A DNA stretch of 64,000 bases from Fimbriimonadaceae bacterium (GCA_020850355.1 JADZEX010000021.1:62001-126000), one strand, 5' to 3'; shown: positions 31,155 through 40,633, counted from the stretch's first letter. Notes: generated by a model from the sequence alone, not told the origin. Program-made: numbers and translations.

Positions 31155-33842
31155 CTACGGCGTCGGCGGCTCGGGGCCCAGCGGCACCGGCGGTCCGAGC
31201 GGTCGCGGCCGGCCGACGGTCTGGGCCGGCGGCCGCGGGCCGACCGACGTCCGCGGCCGTTCCGGGGCGCTGGCCTGCGGCACCGGCTCGACCGGCGGCT
31301 TCGGCTGCGGTTCGGCCTGCGGCGGGCCGGGCGGCGCCGGCAGGTCCTCGCCGAACTGCGGCTGCCGCTCAATGTACTGATCGACCTGCGGCAGCGTCGT
31401 CGACAGGTCCTGCTGCCGCATCTGCCGGATCCGCGTCATCTGCTCATCGGTGGTCACCACGAACGGCGTCAGGAAGACCATCAGCTCGGTCCGCTCGGTC
31501 TTGTCCTTAGTCCGGCGGAACAGCGGCCCGATGATCGGCAGGTCCTGCAGCAGGGGTACGCCGGTCTGGGTCTTCTCGGTGCGGTCGCGGATGATCCCAC
31601 CAATCACGATGGTCTGCCCCGACTGCACCATCACCTTGGTGTCGGCGCGCCGCGTCGCGATCACCGGCACTTCGGTGTTGCCCTGGCGCAGCGTGCCGGT
31701 CAGCTCGTCGATCGTCTGCTCCACGTCCATCACCACCGTCTGGCTGCCCAGGCTGACCCGCGGGGTGACCGTCAGCTCGATCTGAATGTCCTTGAACTCG
31801 TAACTGGTCTGCACCGTCCCGCCCGACGACTCGTTGGTCGTCGGGAACGGGAACTGCGACCCGATGCTGATCACCGCTTCGGTGTTGTCCAGCGTGGTGA
31901 TGTGCGGCGTGCTCAGCACCTTCACCTTGTTGCGGTCACTGAGCGCCCGCAGCAGCGCCTGGAACTCGTCGGAGACCAGCGCGTAGCGCATGCCTTGGGG
32001 GATCTGATTGTTGACGTCGAACCCGGTCGAGGCGTTGCCGCTGGAGCCCGGGGCCGACGCCCAGGTCAGCTCGACGCCGAGTTGCTGCGTGTCGTTGAGG
32101 GTGACGTCGGCGATGATCACGTTGACGTAGACCTGGGCCTGCGGCTGGTCCAGCGAATCGATGATCTTGCGGACTGTCGGCAGGGCTTCGGCCGGACCGG
32201 TCAGCACCAGCGTGTTCGAATCCGAGTTGGCCACCACCGTGACGTCCTTCAACGTCTCCAGCGGGCTATCGGTGGAGCGCTGGCCACCCAGCAGGAAGAA
32301 GAAGAACCCACCGCTGTTCTGCGATCCGCGTAGCACCTGCTGCAGCGAGGTCTGCACCGTCCGCGCCGTGGCGAACTCCAGCGGCACCACTTCCACCACA
32401 TGGCTCAGCTTGCTGGGCTGATCCATCGACTTGATCAGGTCCTCGAAGACCTTCATGTTGTCGGGCGTCGCGGTCACCAGCACGGAGTTGGTACGGCCGT
32501 CGGCGACGATCAGGTTCTCCTTCAGTTTGGTGAACCCCGGCCGGGCGTCGGTCTGGGACTGGCTCAAACGGCGGAAGAAGAAGGGCGTGCTGGAGGTCGC
32601 GCCCTCGGGCTGCTGGAAGAGCTGCCCAAGGTCCTGCGCCAGGTTGGCGGCGTCCGCGAACTGCAGGTTGAAGCGGCGGAAGATCACCTGCTGCGTGATG
32701 CTGCGGTCAAGCGCCCGGACCACCGGTTGCAGCGCCTCGAGGACTTCCGGGGGACCGTACAGGACGATCGAGTTGGTCCGCGTGTCGGCCGTGATCTTGA
32801 CGCCAGCCGTTGGGTCGAAGGCCCCGGCCTGCAGCATCATCATCACCTGCTGCGCGGCCTGCGGATTGTTCTGTGACCCGCGGAGCTGCCGCTGCAGCGC
32901 GCTGACCGGGTCGCTGTACACATTGAAAAGCAACTGCTGCACTTCCGAGGCATTGGCGTTTTCGAGCGCGATCACCTCGAGTTGCCGTCGGTCGGCCGGC
33001 GTCGAGTCGACCGCTTCGATGATCTCCAAGAGGCGCTTGATGTTCTCGGCGCGGTCGGTGATCACCACGGTGTTGGTGTCCTCGATCGCCGCCATCGCCG
33101 CGTTCTCTTTGCTGACCAACGTCGCCAGCGTGTCGACGATCACCTTGGCGCGGATGAACTTCAAGGGGATCACCTGCGTGATCACCGTCGTCGAGGCATC
33201 GACTTCCTTCGGGTCGCGGCCGATCTGCACCTTGCCGCCGCTGGCCACCAGCTCCTTGCGCGGCACGATCTGAATCACCGTGGCGTCGTCGTCGAGGGTG
33301 CCGACCATGATGTAGCCGCGCACGTTGAGCGCCGACTTCATGATCTCGTAGCTCTCGGGGACGGTCACATTCTTCGCCGCGAGGACCGTGATGTTGCCGG
33401 TCAGGTCGGGGTGGATCGCGATCGGCTTGCCCCACAGCTCGCTCAGCGCACGCAGCACGGCGGCCACGTCGGCGTTCTCGAAGGCCATCTGAATCAGGTT
33501 GTCGCGCCGCTGCGGGAGGTTGTTGGGGTCGGTCGAGCCCGGCGGCTTGGTCGGTGTGGTGGGCGTGCCCGGCGTGCCCGGTGCCCCGGGCGTGCCCGGC
33601 GCCGGCTGGCCGGGCTGGCCGGGCTGCGGCCCCTGCCCCGGCGGCTGGCCGGGGGTTGGGGTGGGCTGTCCCGGCGCCTGCACCGCCGCCGGCCCGTGCG
33701 GCGCGAGGCCCCGCTGGACCGGCTCGGCCGCCCACAGCACCGCGGCGCTGCAGCTTCCGGCCGCCACCAACGCCAAACGCATTCGTAGTGCTGCCACCAG
33801 CCCTGCTCCCAGCAGCTTGCGCCGCTCACCGTCAAGAATCAC
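31155..33842 (-). CDS. gspD: Type II secretion secretin GspD
   Basis: An 895-residue outer-membrane secretin. It begins with a signal-like segment, then a Pro/Gly-rich linker of about 50 residues, an N0 domain (MAFENADVAAVLRALSEL), several N-domains (VVITDRAENIKRLLEIIE, LIVADGRTNSVLVTAT, VVANSDSNTLVLTG), and the secretin core (VIIADVTLNDTQQLGVELTW, GQTIVIGGIIRDR, VPLLQDLPIIGPLF). The long Pro-rich tail after the core is unusual. GTG 33842 gives RRKLLGAG before the hydrophobic run; an internal ATG at residue 21 is an alternative. Last gene of the leftward secretion operon. A type IV pilus secretin is the alternative, but the neighbours are GspG-K. Confidence 0.92.
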   Translation of the reverse strand: MILDGERRKLLGAGLVAALRMRLALVAAGSCSAAVLWAAEPVQRGLAPHGPAAVQAPGQPTPTPGQPPGQGPQPGQPGQPAPGTPGAPGTPGTPTTPTKPPGSTDPNNLPQRRDNLIQMAFENADVAAVLRALSELWGKPIAIHPDLTGNITVLAAKNVTVPESYEIMKSALNVRGYIMVGTLDDDATVIQIVPRKELVASGGKVQIGRDPKEVDASTTVITQVIPLKFIRAKVIVDTLATLVSKENAAMAAIEDTNTVVITDRAENIKRLLEIIEAVDSTPADRRQLEVIALENANASEVQQLLFNVYSDPVSALQRQLRGSQNNPQAAQQVMMMLQAGAFDPTAGVKITADTRTNSIVLYGPPEVLEALQPVVRALDRSITQQVIFRRFNLQFADAANLAQDLGQLFQQPEGATSSTPFFFRRLSQSQTDARPGFTKLKENLIVADGRTNSVLVTATPDNMKVFEDLIKSMDQPSKLSHVVEVVPLEFATARTVQTSLQQVLRGSQNSGGFFFFLLGGQRSTDSPLETLKDVTVVANSDSNTLVLTGPAEALPTVRKIIDSLDQPQAQVYVNVIIADVTLNDTQQLGVELTWASAPGSSGNASTGFDVNNQIPQGMRYALVSDEFQALLRALSDRNKVKVLSTPHITTLDNTEAVISIGSQFPFPTTNESSGGTVQTSYEFKDIQIELTVTPRVSLGSQTVVMDVEQTIDELTGTLRQGNTEVPVIATRRADTKVMVQSGQTIVIGGIIRDRTEKTQTGVPLLQDLPIIGPLFRRTKDKTERTELMVFLTPFVVTTDEQMTRIRQMRQQDLSTTLPQVDQYIERQPQFGEDLPAPPGPPQAEPQPKPPVEPVPQASAPERPRTSVGPRPPAQTVGRPRPLGPPVPLGPEPPTP

Positions 33843-33908
33843 AAACGGGACGCCTGCCGACGGCCGGCGCCCGTTTCACGACATGGTAACTGTTCGGGCC
33901 GCGCGGTG

Positions 33909-34817
33909 CTAGCGTCCGCGGCCGAACCCGCCGCCACCTTCGCCGCGCCGCCGCTGCCAGTCGTCCCAGCGGGCCCGCTGCTCGGGCGTCAGTCGACGCG
34001 GATCGAAGCCGCCGAACCGCGACATCCCGCCGCTATACCCGCCAGAGCCCGGCTGCGGCTGCGGCGCGCTGGGGGTGGCGCTGGCCTCGGGCGGTTTCTG
34101 GCCGCTTTGGTCGCCGCCCGCCTGAGGTGTTTCGACCTTCTTGCCTTCGCCGAGTTTCAGCGTCGCCGTCTGGCCGCCCGGCAGGCTCGGGCGATCCACC
34201 TTGACCTCCCGCGTGTCCTCCGAGACTTCGGTGATCCGATAACCCCAGACCTCGTCCCCGACCTTGGCGACCCGCGTGTACTTCAGTTCGGTGTTCTCGA
34301 CCACCACGCGGTAGCCGTCGCCCCAGGCCATCAGGCCGGTTACCGCCAGCGGGGGCGCGGGTAGCGTGGCCGGCGTCGAGCTGCCGCCGCGGTTGCTTTC
34401 GGGTGGCCTGGCGGTCGCCGGCGGCTTGCTGCTGGCCGGCTTGGCAGGCGTCTGCGCGGGCGCCGTCACCCGCGGCACCGGCGGCAACTGCCCGACCTGC
34501 TGGGCCGGCGCCTTCGACTGCACTCGAATCAGCGGCTCGAACAGGCGGCGCTGGCTGATCACGCGGTACTCGGTCGGCACCGTGGCCCCGCTGACTGCCG
34601 GGCTGAGGTTGCTCCGCTGCGCCCGCTCCGGCTCCGCGCCGGCCGTGGCGCTGGCCGTCCGCTCCGCCTCGCGCGACCGCACCACGGCCCGCGGCCGCGT
34701 CGACTCGCCGCTGCCGGCCGCCGGCGCGTTGGCCTTCACAAACACCGTGTAGACCCCCAGCGTCAACAGCGCGCTGAAGCCGCCGAGGATCGCCAGGTCA
34801 CGTTTCGTTATTTCCAT
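33909..34817 (-). CDS. GspC-like inner-membrane clamp protein
   Basis: A 302-residue protein with one membrane helix near the start (LAILGGFSALLTLGVYTVF), a basic/disordered stretch, the motif ISQRRLFEPLIRV near residues 87-100, a Pro/Ala linker and a small strand domain (LMAWGDGYRVVVENTELK, KVGDEVWGYRITEV) like GspC homology regions or PilP. There is no PDZ domain; the tail is Gly/Arg-rich (GGYSGGMSRFGG, RRRGEGGGGFGRGR). Expected role: linking the inner-membrane platform to the secretin. ATG 34817 has GGAG eight bases upstream and overlaps gspM by 20 bases. Confidence 0.7.
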   Translation of the reverse strand: MEITKRDLAILGGFSALLTLGVYTVFVKANAPAAGSGESTRPRAVVRSREAERTASATAGAEPERAQRSNLSPAVSGATVPTEYRVISQRRLFEPLIRVQSKAPAQQVGQLPPVPRVTAPAQTPAKPASSKPPATARPPESNRGGSSTPATLPAPPLAVTGLMAWGDGYRVVVENTELKYTRVAKVGDEVWGYRITEVSEDTREVKVDRPSLPGGQTATLKLGEGKKVETPQAGGDQSGQKPPEASATPSAPQPQPGSGGYSGGMSRFGGFDPRRLTPEQRARWDDWQRRRGEGGGGFGRGR

Positions 34818-35403
34818 CGCCACGGCTCCGCTGCGTCTTTTTCGCCCGCTCCGCCGCCAGGCGGTCCCGCGTCTCGCGGTCGGCCACGCCGTAGGCCACC
34901 ACCGTGACCTGCACCGCCACCGGCGCCTGCGCGTCGTCGCGCCGCTGCATCGTTAGACGCTCCGCCACCAGCAACGTGGTGGTGCTCTGAATCTGACCCA
35001 GCAAGGCCACCACCTGGGCGTCGGTCCCGCGGGCGCTGAGCACCACCGGGAACCGCAGCAGGCCGTCGCCGTCGAGCTGGTCCGGCTTCGGCTGGATGCT
35101 GTCCAGCAGCAGCCCACTCGCCGTGACCATCGCTTCGACCTGCCGGTAGACCTGCGTCGCGCGCCGTCGCCGGCCGGCGGCGTCGAGCTCTTCGCCAAAG
35201 CGGGCCAGCACGTTGCCCTGCTTGCTTGACGCTGCGCGCCGGGCCAGGAGTTCAGTTTTCAGCTCGCCCGCTTTGCGCTGGTTCGCCAGCGCCTCCGCCT
35301 GCATCGCCCGGTACGGCTCCAGCAGCGGCTCGCGCAGCAAGACGCCGCCGATCACCAGCGAGACTGCCAGCAGCGCGAAGTAGACCCAGGTGCGTTCGGT
35401 CAT
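34798..35403 (-). CDS. gspM: GspM/PilO-like platform protein
   Basis: A 201-residue protein with an N-terminal helix (WVYFALLAVSLVIGGVLL), a coiled-coil stretch (about residues 30-85) and a ferredoxin-like periplasmic domain (VEAMVTASGLLLDSIQPKP, LLVAERLTMQRR). This matches GspM/PilO, part of the inner-membrane assembly platform with GspL. ATG 35403 overlaps the TGA of gspL (ATGA). Confidence 0.8.
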   Translation of the reverse strand: MTERTWVYFALLAVSLVIGGVLLREPLLEPYRAMQAEALANQRKAGELKTELLARRAASSKQGNVLARFGEELDAAGRRRRATQVYRQVEAMVTASGLLLDSIQPKPDQLDGDGLLRFPVVLSARGTDAQVVALLGQIQSTTTLLVAERLTMQRRDDAQAPVAVQVTVVAYGVADRETRDRLAAERAKKTQRSRGDGNNET

Positions 35404-36806
35404 CGTGCCCTCCGCGCCGAGGGCGTCGACTCGCTGCGCCAGGGGCAGGTGATCTGGAAGCCGTAGACCACTTCGTCGCCTACCTTCTGGGCATTGGCGA
35501 AGTCCAGCCGGACCGCCTCGAAGCGGCCCAGGTCGTTCAGCACATCCATCGCTGCGGCGATCGCCGCGTTGTTGTAACTCTGTCCGCGCAGCGTCACCGG
35601 CCGGCCGCGATCGCAGTTGAGCTCCTCGATCGCCACCCCGTTGGGCAGCAGCAGCGCCAGCTCCTTCAGGAACGCCAGCCAGTCGTGGTCCCGGCGGACC
35701 TCGCTGGCCGTGCGCTGCAACAGGGCCAGGAAGGCGGGATCCTCGCCGCCAGCGTCGCGCAACACGCGTTCGGCGTCGGCGACCGCCTGGGTGGCTGCGG
35801 CGGCGGCCTGTTTGCGGTTCTGCCAGGAGTTCCAGAACCAGCCGCAGCCGCCGACCAGCAGCAGCGCCAGCAGACCCACCGCCACGCCGGCCAGATTGGT
35901 CCCCGCCTGGGCCCGTTTGACCGGATCCGGTGGCCGCAGGTTGATCCGCAGCGGCACCTCGCCGGAGCGCAACGCCAGGCCCGTCGCGACCGCGAACGAG
36001 GCGCCGCGATCGGCGAAGCCGGCCTCCAGTTCGTGGCCGTCCCAGGGCTTTGCCAGCCGTACCGGCAGGGTCAGGGCATCGGCCAGCACGGCCACCCCGT
36101 CGGCGGCGCCGGGGCCGACCACCAGGGCCTGCCCCACGGCCTGGCCGCTGGCGCCCGCGTACGCCTGCAGGGAACGGCGCACCTCGTCGGCGATCTCGGC
36201 CGGCTGCGCGGTGATGCTGCGCACCTGGCGCAGTTGCCCGGCGGCGTCCAGAATCAGCAGTTGGACATCCTCGTCGCCCAGCTCGATCACCGCCGTGACC
36301 AGCTCGTCGCGCCGCGCGATCGGTCCGCACAGGTTGGCCAGCGCGGTCGCCGAGACATCCACCACGGCGGGGGTCAGACCCAGCTCGTCGAACGGCTCCA
36401 AGGCGGCCAGCACGGCTTCGCGGCGGCTGGCGACCAGCGCCACGACGGCCTCTTGGCCGGCACCGCCAACGGACACCACGGAGTGGTCGAACCAGACCTG
36501 CTCGAGTGGCAACGGCAGCCGCGACTCCGCGTCGGCGCGCGCCAGGCGCAGCAGGTTCTCCTCGCTGGTGGCCGGGAAGTTGACCAGCTTGACAATCCCG
36601 GCTGGCAGCGGCAGGCCGACCACCACCTGCCCGAGGCCTTTGCCGCGGCTGGTCAGAAACGGGGCCAGCGCGGCGCTGACCGCCGCCGGGCCGCTGCCGG
36701 TCAGGGGCAGGCTGGCGGCCTCCAGCAACTGCAGCCGCCCGCGGCGGACGTCGCCAACCACCAGCCGCACCGCCGTGGCGCCGATTTCAATCCCCGCCGT
36801 CCGCAT
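35400..36806 (-). CDS. gspL: GspL: PilM-like plus PilN-like fusion
   Basis: A 468-residue protein combining a cytoplasmic actin-like domain (MRTAGIEIGATAVRLVVGD, VVGPGAADGVAVLADAL; residues 1 to about 290), a membrane helix (AGVAVGLLALLLVGGCGWFW) and a PilN-like periplasmic domain (LLPNGVAIEELNCDRGRPVTL). This is the GspL layout; in type IV pili the halves are separate PilM and PilN. It would recruit the GspE ATPase to the platform. The start lies ten bases after gspK and the end overlaps gspM by four bases. Confidence 0.87.
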   Translation of the reverse strand: MRTAGIEIGATAVRLVVGDVRRGRLQLLEAASLPLTGSGPAAVSAALAPFLTSRGKGLGQVVVGLPLPAGIVKLVNFPATSEENLLRLARADAESRLPLPLEQVWFDHSVVSVGGAGQEAVVALVASRREAVLAALEPFDELGLTPAVVDVSATALANLCGPIARRDELVTAVIELGDEDVQLLILDAAGQLRQVRSITAQPAEIADEVRRSLQAYAGASGQAVGQALVVGPGAADGVAVLADALTLPVRLAKPWDGHELEAGFADRGASFAVATGLALRSGEVPLRINLRPPDPVKRAQAGTNLAGVAVGLLALLLVGGCGWFWNSWQNRKQAAAAATQAVADAERVLRDAGGEDPAFLALLQRTASEVRRDHDWLAFLKELALLLPNGVAIEELNCDRGRPVTLRGQSYNNAAIAAAMDVLNDLGRFEAVRLDFANAQKVGDEVVYGFQITCPWRSESTPSARRAR

Positions 36807-36816
36807 GGGCCCGTCC

Positions 36817-38307
36817 CTATTCCATCTTCCGGTAGACCAGCCGCAGTCGCCGCTGCGGACCTTCCTCGGCCGTGGCGGTCGCGCTCTCGTCGACCGCCGC
36901 CGGTGCGGCCGCCGCGGCCTCGTCCGCCGGGGCCGCGGCGCTGGTGGTCTCCACCAGCACCACCGCCACGATCCGCCGGGTGATCGCCTGCGCGCCCTCC
37001 CCGACCGTGCCGCTCGCCTGCAGCCGAAACGCGGCCGACCGCGTCGTCAACAGCGGCGCCAGTTGGCCGAACAACTCGTCGGTCACTTCGCTAAGACGCA
37101 ACAAGTCGCCGACCGTTTCAAACGGCTCCTGGCGGCGCGCGTCGACAATCGCCTGGGCCAGCGTCAGATCCATCCCCGGCAGCGCCGCCAGAATCTCCAG
37201 CGGGGCCGTGTTGAGGTTGATCAGCCCGATCTGCAGCGGGTCGTCGCTGACCGTCAGGCGGTCGTAGACCTGCTGCAGCTTCTCGCGGCCAATCACCGTC
37301 ACCAGCTCGGCCACCGTGCGGGGCCGCCGGTCTTCTTCGTCGTCCTCCGCTGGAGCGCTGTCCGGGGCCGCCTCGTCGCCGGACGCTGCGGCAGGTGCCG
37401 CCGGCACCGTGCTGGCCCCCGGCGGAGTCAGCGCGGCCGCCGCAGCGGCGACCGGATCGCTGGCCGCCGGCGCGCCCGTCGGCCCCGCCGCGCCGTTGCT
37501 CTCGGCCGCGCCGCCGCCGTCGCGGTACTGCACGATCGACTGGATCTCCTCCGGCGTCAGGACATCTTGCAGGGCCTCGTTGAGGTCCTCGGCGCTGGCG
37601 GTCTGCACGTTCACCCGCTGCTGCCCCGCCAGGTCCAGGTTCTCGTCGTTGCTATAAACCGTGAAGAGGTCCCCCAGCGGGGTGGCGGTCTGCTCGACCG
37701 TCGGATCCGGCGGCCCGCTGACCGGCGAGAGGTCATCCAGCCGGAGCACCCGCTCGGGCGCCACATCCTTCAGCAGCAGCAGCTCGTCGAGCGTGTCGAA
37801 CCAGTCGTCGCGCGCGCTGTAGGGCGACTCCAGGCCCTGGTAGTAGTCCCCCTCGGCGCCCTCCTCGCGGGACTCGGCGTCCTCGTCGCGCCAGTCCAGC
37901 AGCGTATTGACGAGCTGCGGTTCGCTGGCCAGCAAGACGTTCAGCAGCTCCTCGTCGGCCGTGTTGAGGTTGACCCGGGCCGCCTCGTCGAAGGCCTGGA
38001 CTTCGAAGCGGCCCCGCTCCAGGCCGAGGGTCTCCTCGTCGGTCGAGTCGATGTCCAAGACCAACGCCTCGTCCTCCGTGGCGTTCTCGTGCAGCGCCGT
38101 GAAGCCGTGCGGGTTGTCACGCAGCTCGACATAGGCGCGCTGGATCCCGGCCTCGGCCAGCCAGGCGGCCTGCGTGCGGCCCAACGCGCCCGCCGTCAGC
38201 CGCGTCTCGGTGCGCACCGCCGCGCTGAAACTGAGCGCCAGCACCAGCAGCACGGCGACGATTCCGATCACCGTCAGCAACGCCATCCCGTGCCGTCGGT
38301 GGCGCAT
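36817..38307 (-). CDS. gspK: Minor pseudopilin GspK with low-complexity insert
   Basis: A 496-residue GspK. It starts MRHRRHGMALLTVIGIVAVL, a prepilin-like leader and hydrophobic helix; position +5 lacks the usual Glu, as in GspK. A helix-hairpin-helix region is present (NLNTAPLEILAALPGMDL). About residues 215-320 form an Ala/Pro/Asp/Glu-rich insert (SGDEAAPDSAPAEDDEE), longer than usual. GspK caps the pseudopilus tip with GspI and GspJ. The ATG shares one base with the gspJ stop (TGATG), ten bases before gspL. Confidence 0.88.
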   Translation of the reverse strand: MRHRRHGMALLTVIGIVAVLLVLALSFSAAVRTETRLTAGALGRTQAAWLAEAGIQRAYVELRDNPHGFTALHENATEDEALVLDIDSTDEETLGLERGRFEVQAFDEAARVNLNTADEELLNVLLASEPQLVNTLLDWRDEDAESREEGAEGDYYQGLESPYSARDDWFDTLDELLLLKDVAPERVLRLDDLSPVSGPPDPTVEQTATPLGDLFTVYSNDENLDLAGQQRVNVQTASAEDLNEALQDVLTPEEIQSIVQYRDGGGAAESNGAAGPTGAPAASDPVAAAAAALTPPGASTVPAAPAAASGDEAAPDSAPAEDDEEDRRPRTVAELVTVIGREKLQQVYDRLTVSDDPLQIGLINLNTAPLEILAALPGMDLTLAQAIVDARRQEPFETVGDLLRLSEVTDELFGQLAPLLTTRSAAFRLQASGTVGEGAQAITRRIVAVVLVETTSAAAPADEAAAAAPAAVDESATATAEEGPQRRLRLVYRKME

Positions 38308-39290
38308 CAGCGTCCCCCTCCGCCCGCCGCGCCAGCCCCCGGTGCGCCGCCGCCGGCCAACGCCCCGGCCAGCGCCTCGGCCGCCGCAGCGGCCGCCGTC
38401 GGGTCGCTCGCCGCATCCGCCCCCGCGGCCGCCGGATCGGTCGACTCGCCGGCCGGGTCGGCGTTCTGGCGCTGGTCGCTCTGCAGCCGGTCGCGCAGAT
38501 TCACCCGCACCGTCCGCAGCGGCAGGCTGCAGACCATCCGGTAGACCCGCTCACTGGACCCCGGTCGCCGCGGCGTCAGGCCCAGCAACACTTCCACCGC
38601 CGCCGGCAGCAGGTTTGGGTCCTGCCACTCGGTCTGCCACGGATCGTTCGGGTCCAGCCCGGCGTCGGCCGCCTCGGAGCCCGGCAGGTAGCGCACCTCG
38701 AAGCTGCTCGCCAAGGGCGTCAGGACCTTCGCCGGGGGCGGTTCGAGCCCCTCCGGGAGCAACGCCGGCTGGTCCACCTGCCGCCGCACCAGGCCCTCCT
38801 CGGGGGTCTCCGGATCGCTCTCGATGGTGTAGGTCAACTGCGCCACATCCGCCCGCGGCGCGGCGCCGGTGAGGGGGGTGACGATCGCCGTGAACTGCAA
38901 CTGGTCGACCGCGTTGCCGGACTCGTCGGCGAGGTCCTGGCCACTGAAGCTGATCACCCCCTCTTCGCTGACCCCGCTGTCCTCGCCCAAGGCCTCTTGC
39001 TGCTCGGCGGTCAACGGCAGGTGGATCGGGTAGACCGACGCCAGCTCGCGCCGCAGGTCGCCCAGCAGCACCCGCGCCGTCTGCGTCAACTCGGCCTCCT
39101 CCTCGACCTGCCGCACGTTGCGGCCGACCGTCGCGAAGACCGCGTAGACGCTGGTCAACAAGATGCCCAGCATCGTCAGCGCGACCAGCAGTTCGATCAG
39201 GGTGAAGCCGCGGCGGTGGCGTCGGCCGCCGCGGTCGCGGCGGCCGTCTGCTCGGCGACCGGGTCCACCAGCGCATCCACGGCGTAGCAT
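38307..39290 (-). CDS. gspJ: Minor pseudopilin GspJ
   Basis: A pseudopilin with cleavage motif RRG/FTLIELLVALTMLGIL (Glu at +5). The 327-residue form starting at ATG 39290 has a 28-residue Arg/Gly-rich leader and overlaps gspI by 94 bases; no ATG, GTG or TTG nearer the cleavage site is in frame, so the true start is uncertain. The C-terminal 60 residues are Ala/Gly-rich low complexity. Role: tip complex with GspK and GspI. Confidence 0.8.
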   Translation of the reverse strand: MLRRGCAGGPGRRADGRRDRGGRRHRRGFTLIELLVALTMLGILLTSVYAVFATVGRNVRQVEEEAELTQTARVLLGDLRRELASVYPIHLPLTAEQQEALGEDSGVSEEGVISFSGQDLADESGNAVDQLQFTAIVTPLTGAAPRADVAQLTYTIESDPETPEEGLVRRQVDQPALLPEGLEPPPAKVLTPLASSFEVRYLPGSEAADAGLDPNDPWQTEWQDPNLLPAAVEVLLGLTPRRPGSSERVYRMVCSLPLRTVRVNLRDRLQSDQRQNADPAGESTDPAAAGADAASDPTAAAAAAEALAGALAGGGAPGAGAAGGGGR

Positions 39291-39628
39291 GTTTCCACAT
39301 CCACCGACCGCTCCAGGCGGCCGTTGTTCCAGGCCACGGTGACCCGCAACCGCAGCAGGCCAGCGAGCTCGGTCTCGCTGCAGCTCGACTGCCAGGAGAA
39401 GCGCGGCGCCAGCTCGCCGAAGTCCCCCGCTTCTTCGCCCGGGGCCAGTTCCGGGTTCAACAACAGCTCGGCCAGCTTCTGTTCCGCCAGCTCCATCGCC
39501 GCCGCGCGGTCGCGCGCCTCTTTGATGTGGTTGGTGCTCTGGCTGACCGCCTGCAGCACCCCCACCAGCGCCACCGCCAGGATGGCGACCGCCACAATCA
39601 ACTCCAACAGCGTGAAGCCGCGCCTCAT
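39197..39628 (-). CDS. gspI: Minor pseudopilin GspI
   Basis: A 143-residue pseudopilin beginning MRRGFTLLELIVAVAILAV, so peptidase would cut after Gly4, with Glu at +5. The body has AMELAEQKLAELLL and a short strand domain (LRLRVTVAWNNG). The Ala-rich tail lies in the region also used by the start of gspJ. ATG overlaps the gspH stop (ATGA). Confidence 0.85.
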   Translation of the reverse strand: MRRGFTLLELIVAVAILAVALVGVLQAVSQSTNHIKEARDRAAAMELAEQKLAELLLNPELAPGEEAGDFGELAPRFSWQSSCSETELAGLLRLRVTVAWNNGRLERSVDVETCYAVDALVDPVAEQTAAATAAADATAAASP

Positions 39629-40212
39629 GGGCCGACCGCCGTGGCCGCCGCGTCGAGTTGCTCGAAGGCCTCGCCGTCGGCCGGGGAGAGAATCTCGCTG
39701 AGTCCGGTGGTCGCGCTGACATGCAGCGCCAGGCGCCGGTCGGCGCGGTCGGCGAGGGCCACGAAGAACTCCTGCGCCCGGCCATCGGGCCCGAAAATGA
39801 CCGCCGGCTCGCCGCTCGGATCCTCGCTGATCAGGCGGTCGAACCGCAGCTCCGGCGGCAGTGGCCGGGCCGCGCCCCAGGGGTCGGTGACCTCGCGCCA
39901 GCCCGGGTCGCCCTCCTCCGGCTGCCGCTCCCACCACTCGATCAGGCTGCTCGCAGCGTCGCGCTGGAGGTCTAGCCGCAAGCGCACCCAGGTGCCCCGC
40001 TGGACCGCCAGCTCGCGGCTCCAACGGGCCTGACCGAGCACTCCCCGCGCCGCCGCGCGCAGTCGACTGGTCGCCAGCGAGGCCTGCAGCGAGGGCACCA
40101 CCAGCGCGCTGACGACGACGATCACCGCCAGCACGACCAGCAGTTCGACCAGCGTCAGGCCGCTATTCCTTGGCGCCCCCCCGCGTGTTGTCGAGGTTGC
40201 TGAGGTCGGCAT
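39625..40212 (-). CDS. gspH: Minor pseudopilin GspH
   Basis: A 195-residue pseudopilin: leader ending RNSG, then LTLVELLVVLAVIVVVSALV with Glu at +5, then a GspH-type body (SRLRAAARGVLGQARWSREL, GTWVRLRLDLQRD). ATG 40212 with AAGG upstream is chosen over an ATG at 40239; either overlaps gspG by 50 bases or more. Confidence 0.82.
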   Translation of the reverse strand: MPTSATSTTRGGAPRNSGLTLVELLVVLAVIVVVSALVVPSLQASLATSRLRAAARGVLGQARWSRELAVQRGTWVRLRLDLQRDAASSLIEWWERQPEEGDPGWREVTDPWGAARPLPPELRFDRLISEDPSGEPAVIFGPDGRAQEFFVALADRADRRLALHVSATTGLSEILSPADGEAFEQLDAAATAVGP

Positions 40213-40633
40213 CCTTGCCTTCACCGCCCGCCTTCCCATCGCCGCCGTAGCAGACCACCTCGTAGGGGCGGTCGCTGCCGGGGTCCCCGTCGGCGTTGTA
40301 GACGTAGGAGTTACCCCACGGGTCCAGGAAGTTCTGCTTCTTGATGAACGGGCCGCCCGTCCGCCAGACCTTCTCGTCGGCCCCGCTGGGCGGCTCGACC
40401 AGCGCCTGGAGACCCTGCTCGGTGGTCGGGTAGGCCCCCATCACCAGGTTGTACTGCTCCAAGGCGCTGTCGAACGTCGCCAGGTCGGCGCGGCCGGCGT
40501 TGACCTTCGCGAGATGAACCTTGTTGACCACCGAGAGCGCCACCGCCGTGGCGAGGATCGATAGGATCATCATCACCACCAGCAGCTCAATCAGCGTCAA
40601 AGCGGCGCGGCGCCGCCGGATCGAACGTCGCAT
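40163..40633 (-). CDS. gspG: Major pseudopilin GspG
   Basis: A 156-residue major pseudopilin: basic leader MRRSIRRRRAA, then LTLIELLVVMMILSILA with Glu at +5. The residue before the cut is Ala instead of the usual Gly. GspG hallmarks follow: GAYPTTEQGLQALVEPP and FLDPWGNSYVYN, then an acidic loop (NADGDPGSDRPYE) that normally binds calcium. ATG 40633 has GGGAG six bases upstream. It is the first gene of the leftward secretion operon; gspE, gspF and prepilin peptidase are not in the window. Confidence 0.92.
   Translation of the reverse strand: MRRSIRRRRAALTLIELLVVMMILSILATAVALSVVNKVHLAKVNAGRADLATFDSALEQYNLVMGAYPTTEQGLQALVEPPSGADEKVWRTGGPFIKKQNFLDPWGNSYVYNADGDPGSDRPYEVVCYGGDGKAGGEGKDADLSNLDNTRGGAKE

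Noticed and set aside
33870-33885. A further parS site at CGTTTCACGACATGGT
   Set aside because: Only the left half matches; the right half is unrelated, and no duplication context supports it.
34366-34752. A 128-codon rightward frame inside gspC
   Set aside because: The opposite strand carries a coherent GspC-like protein with operon overlaps on both sides; this frame lacks a ribosome site.
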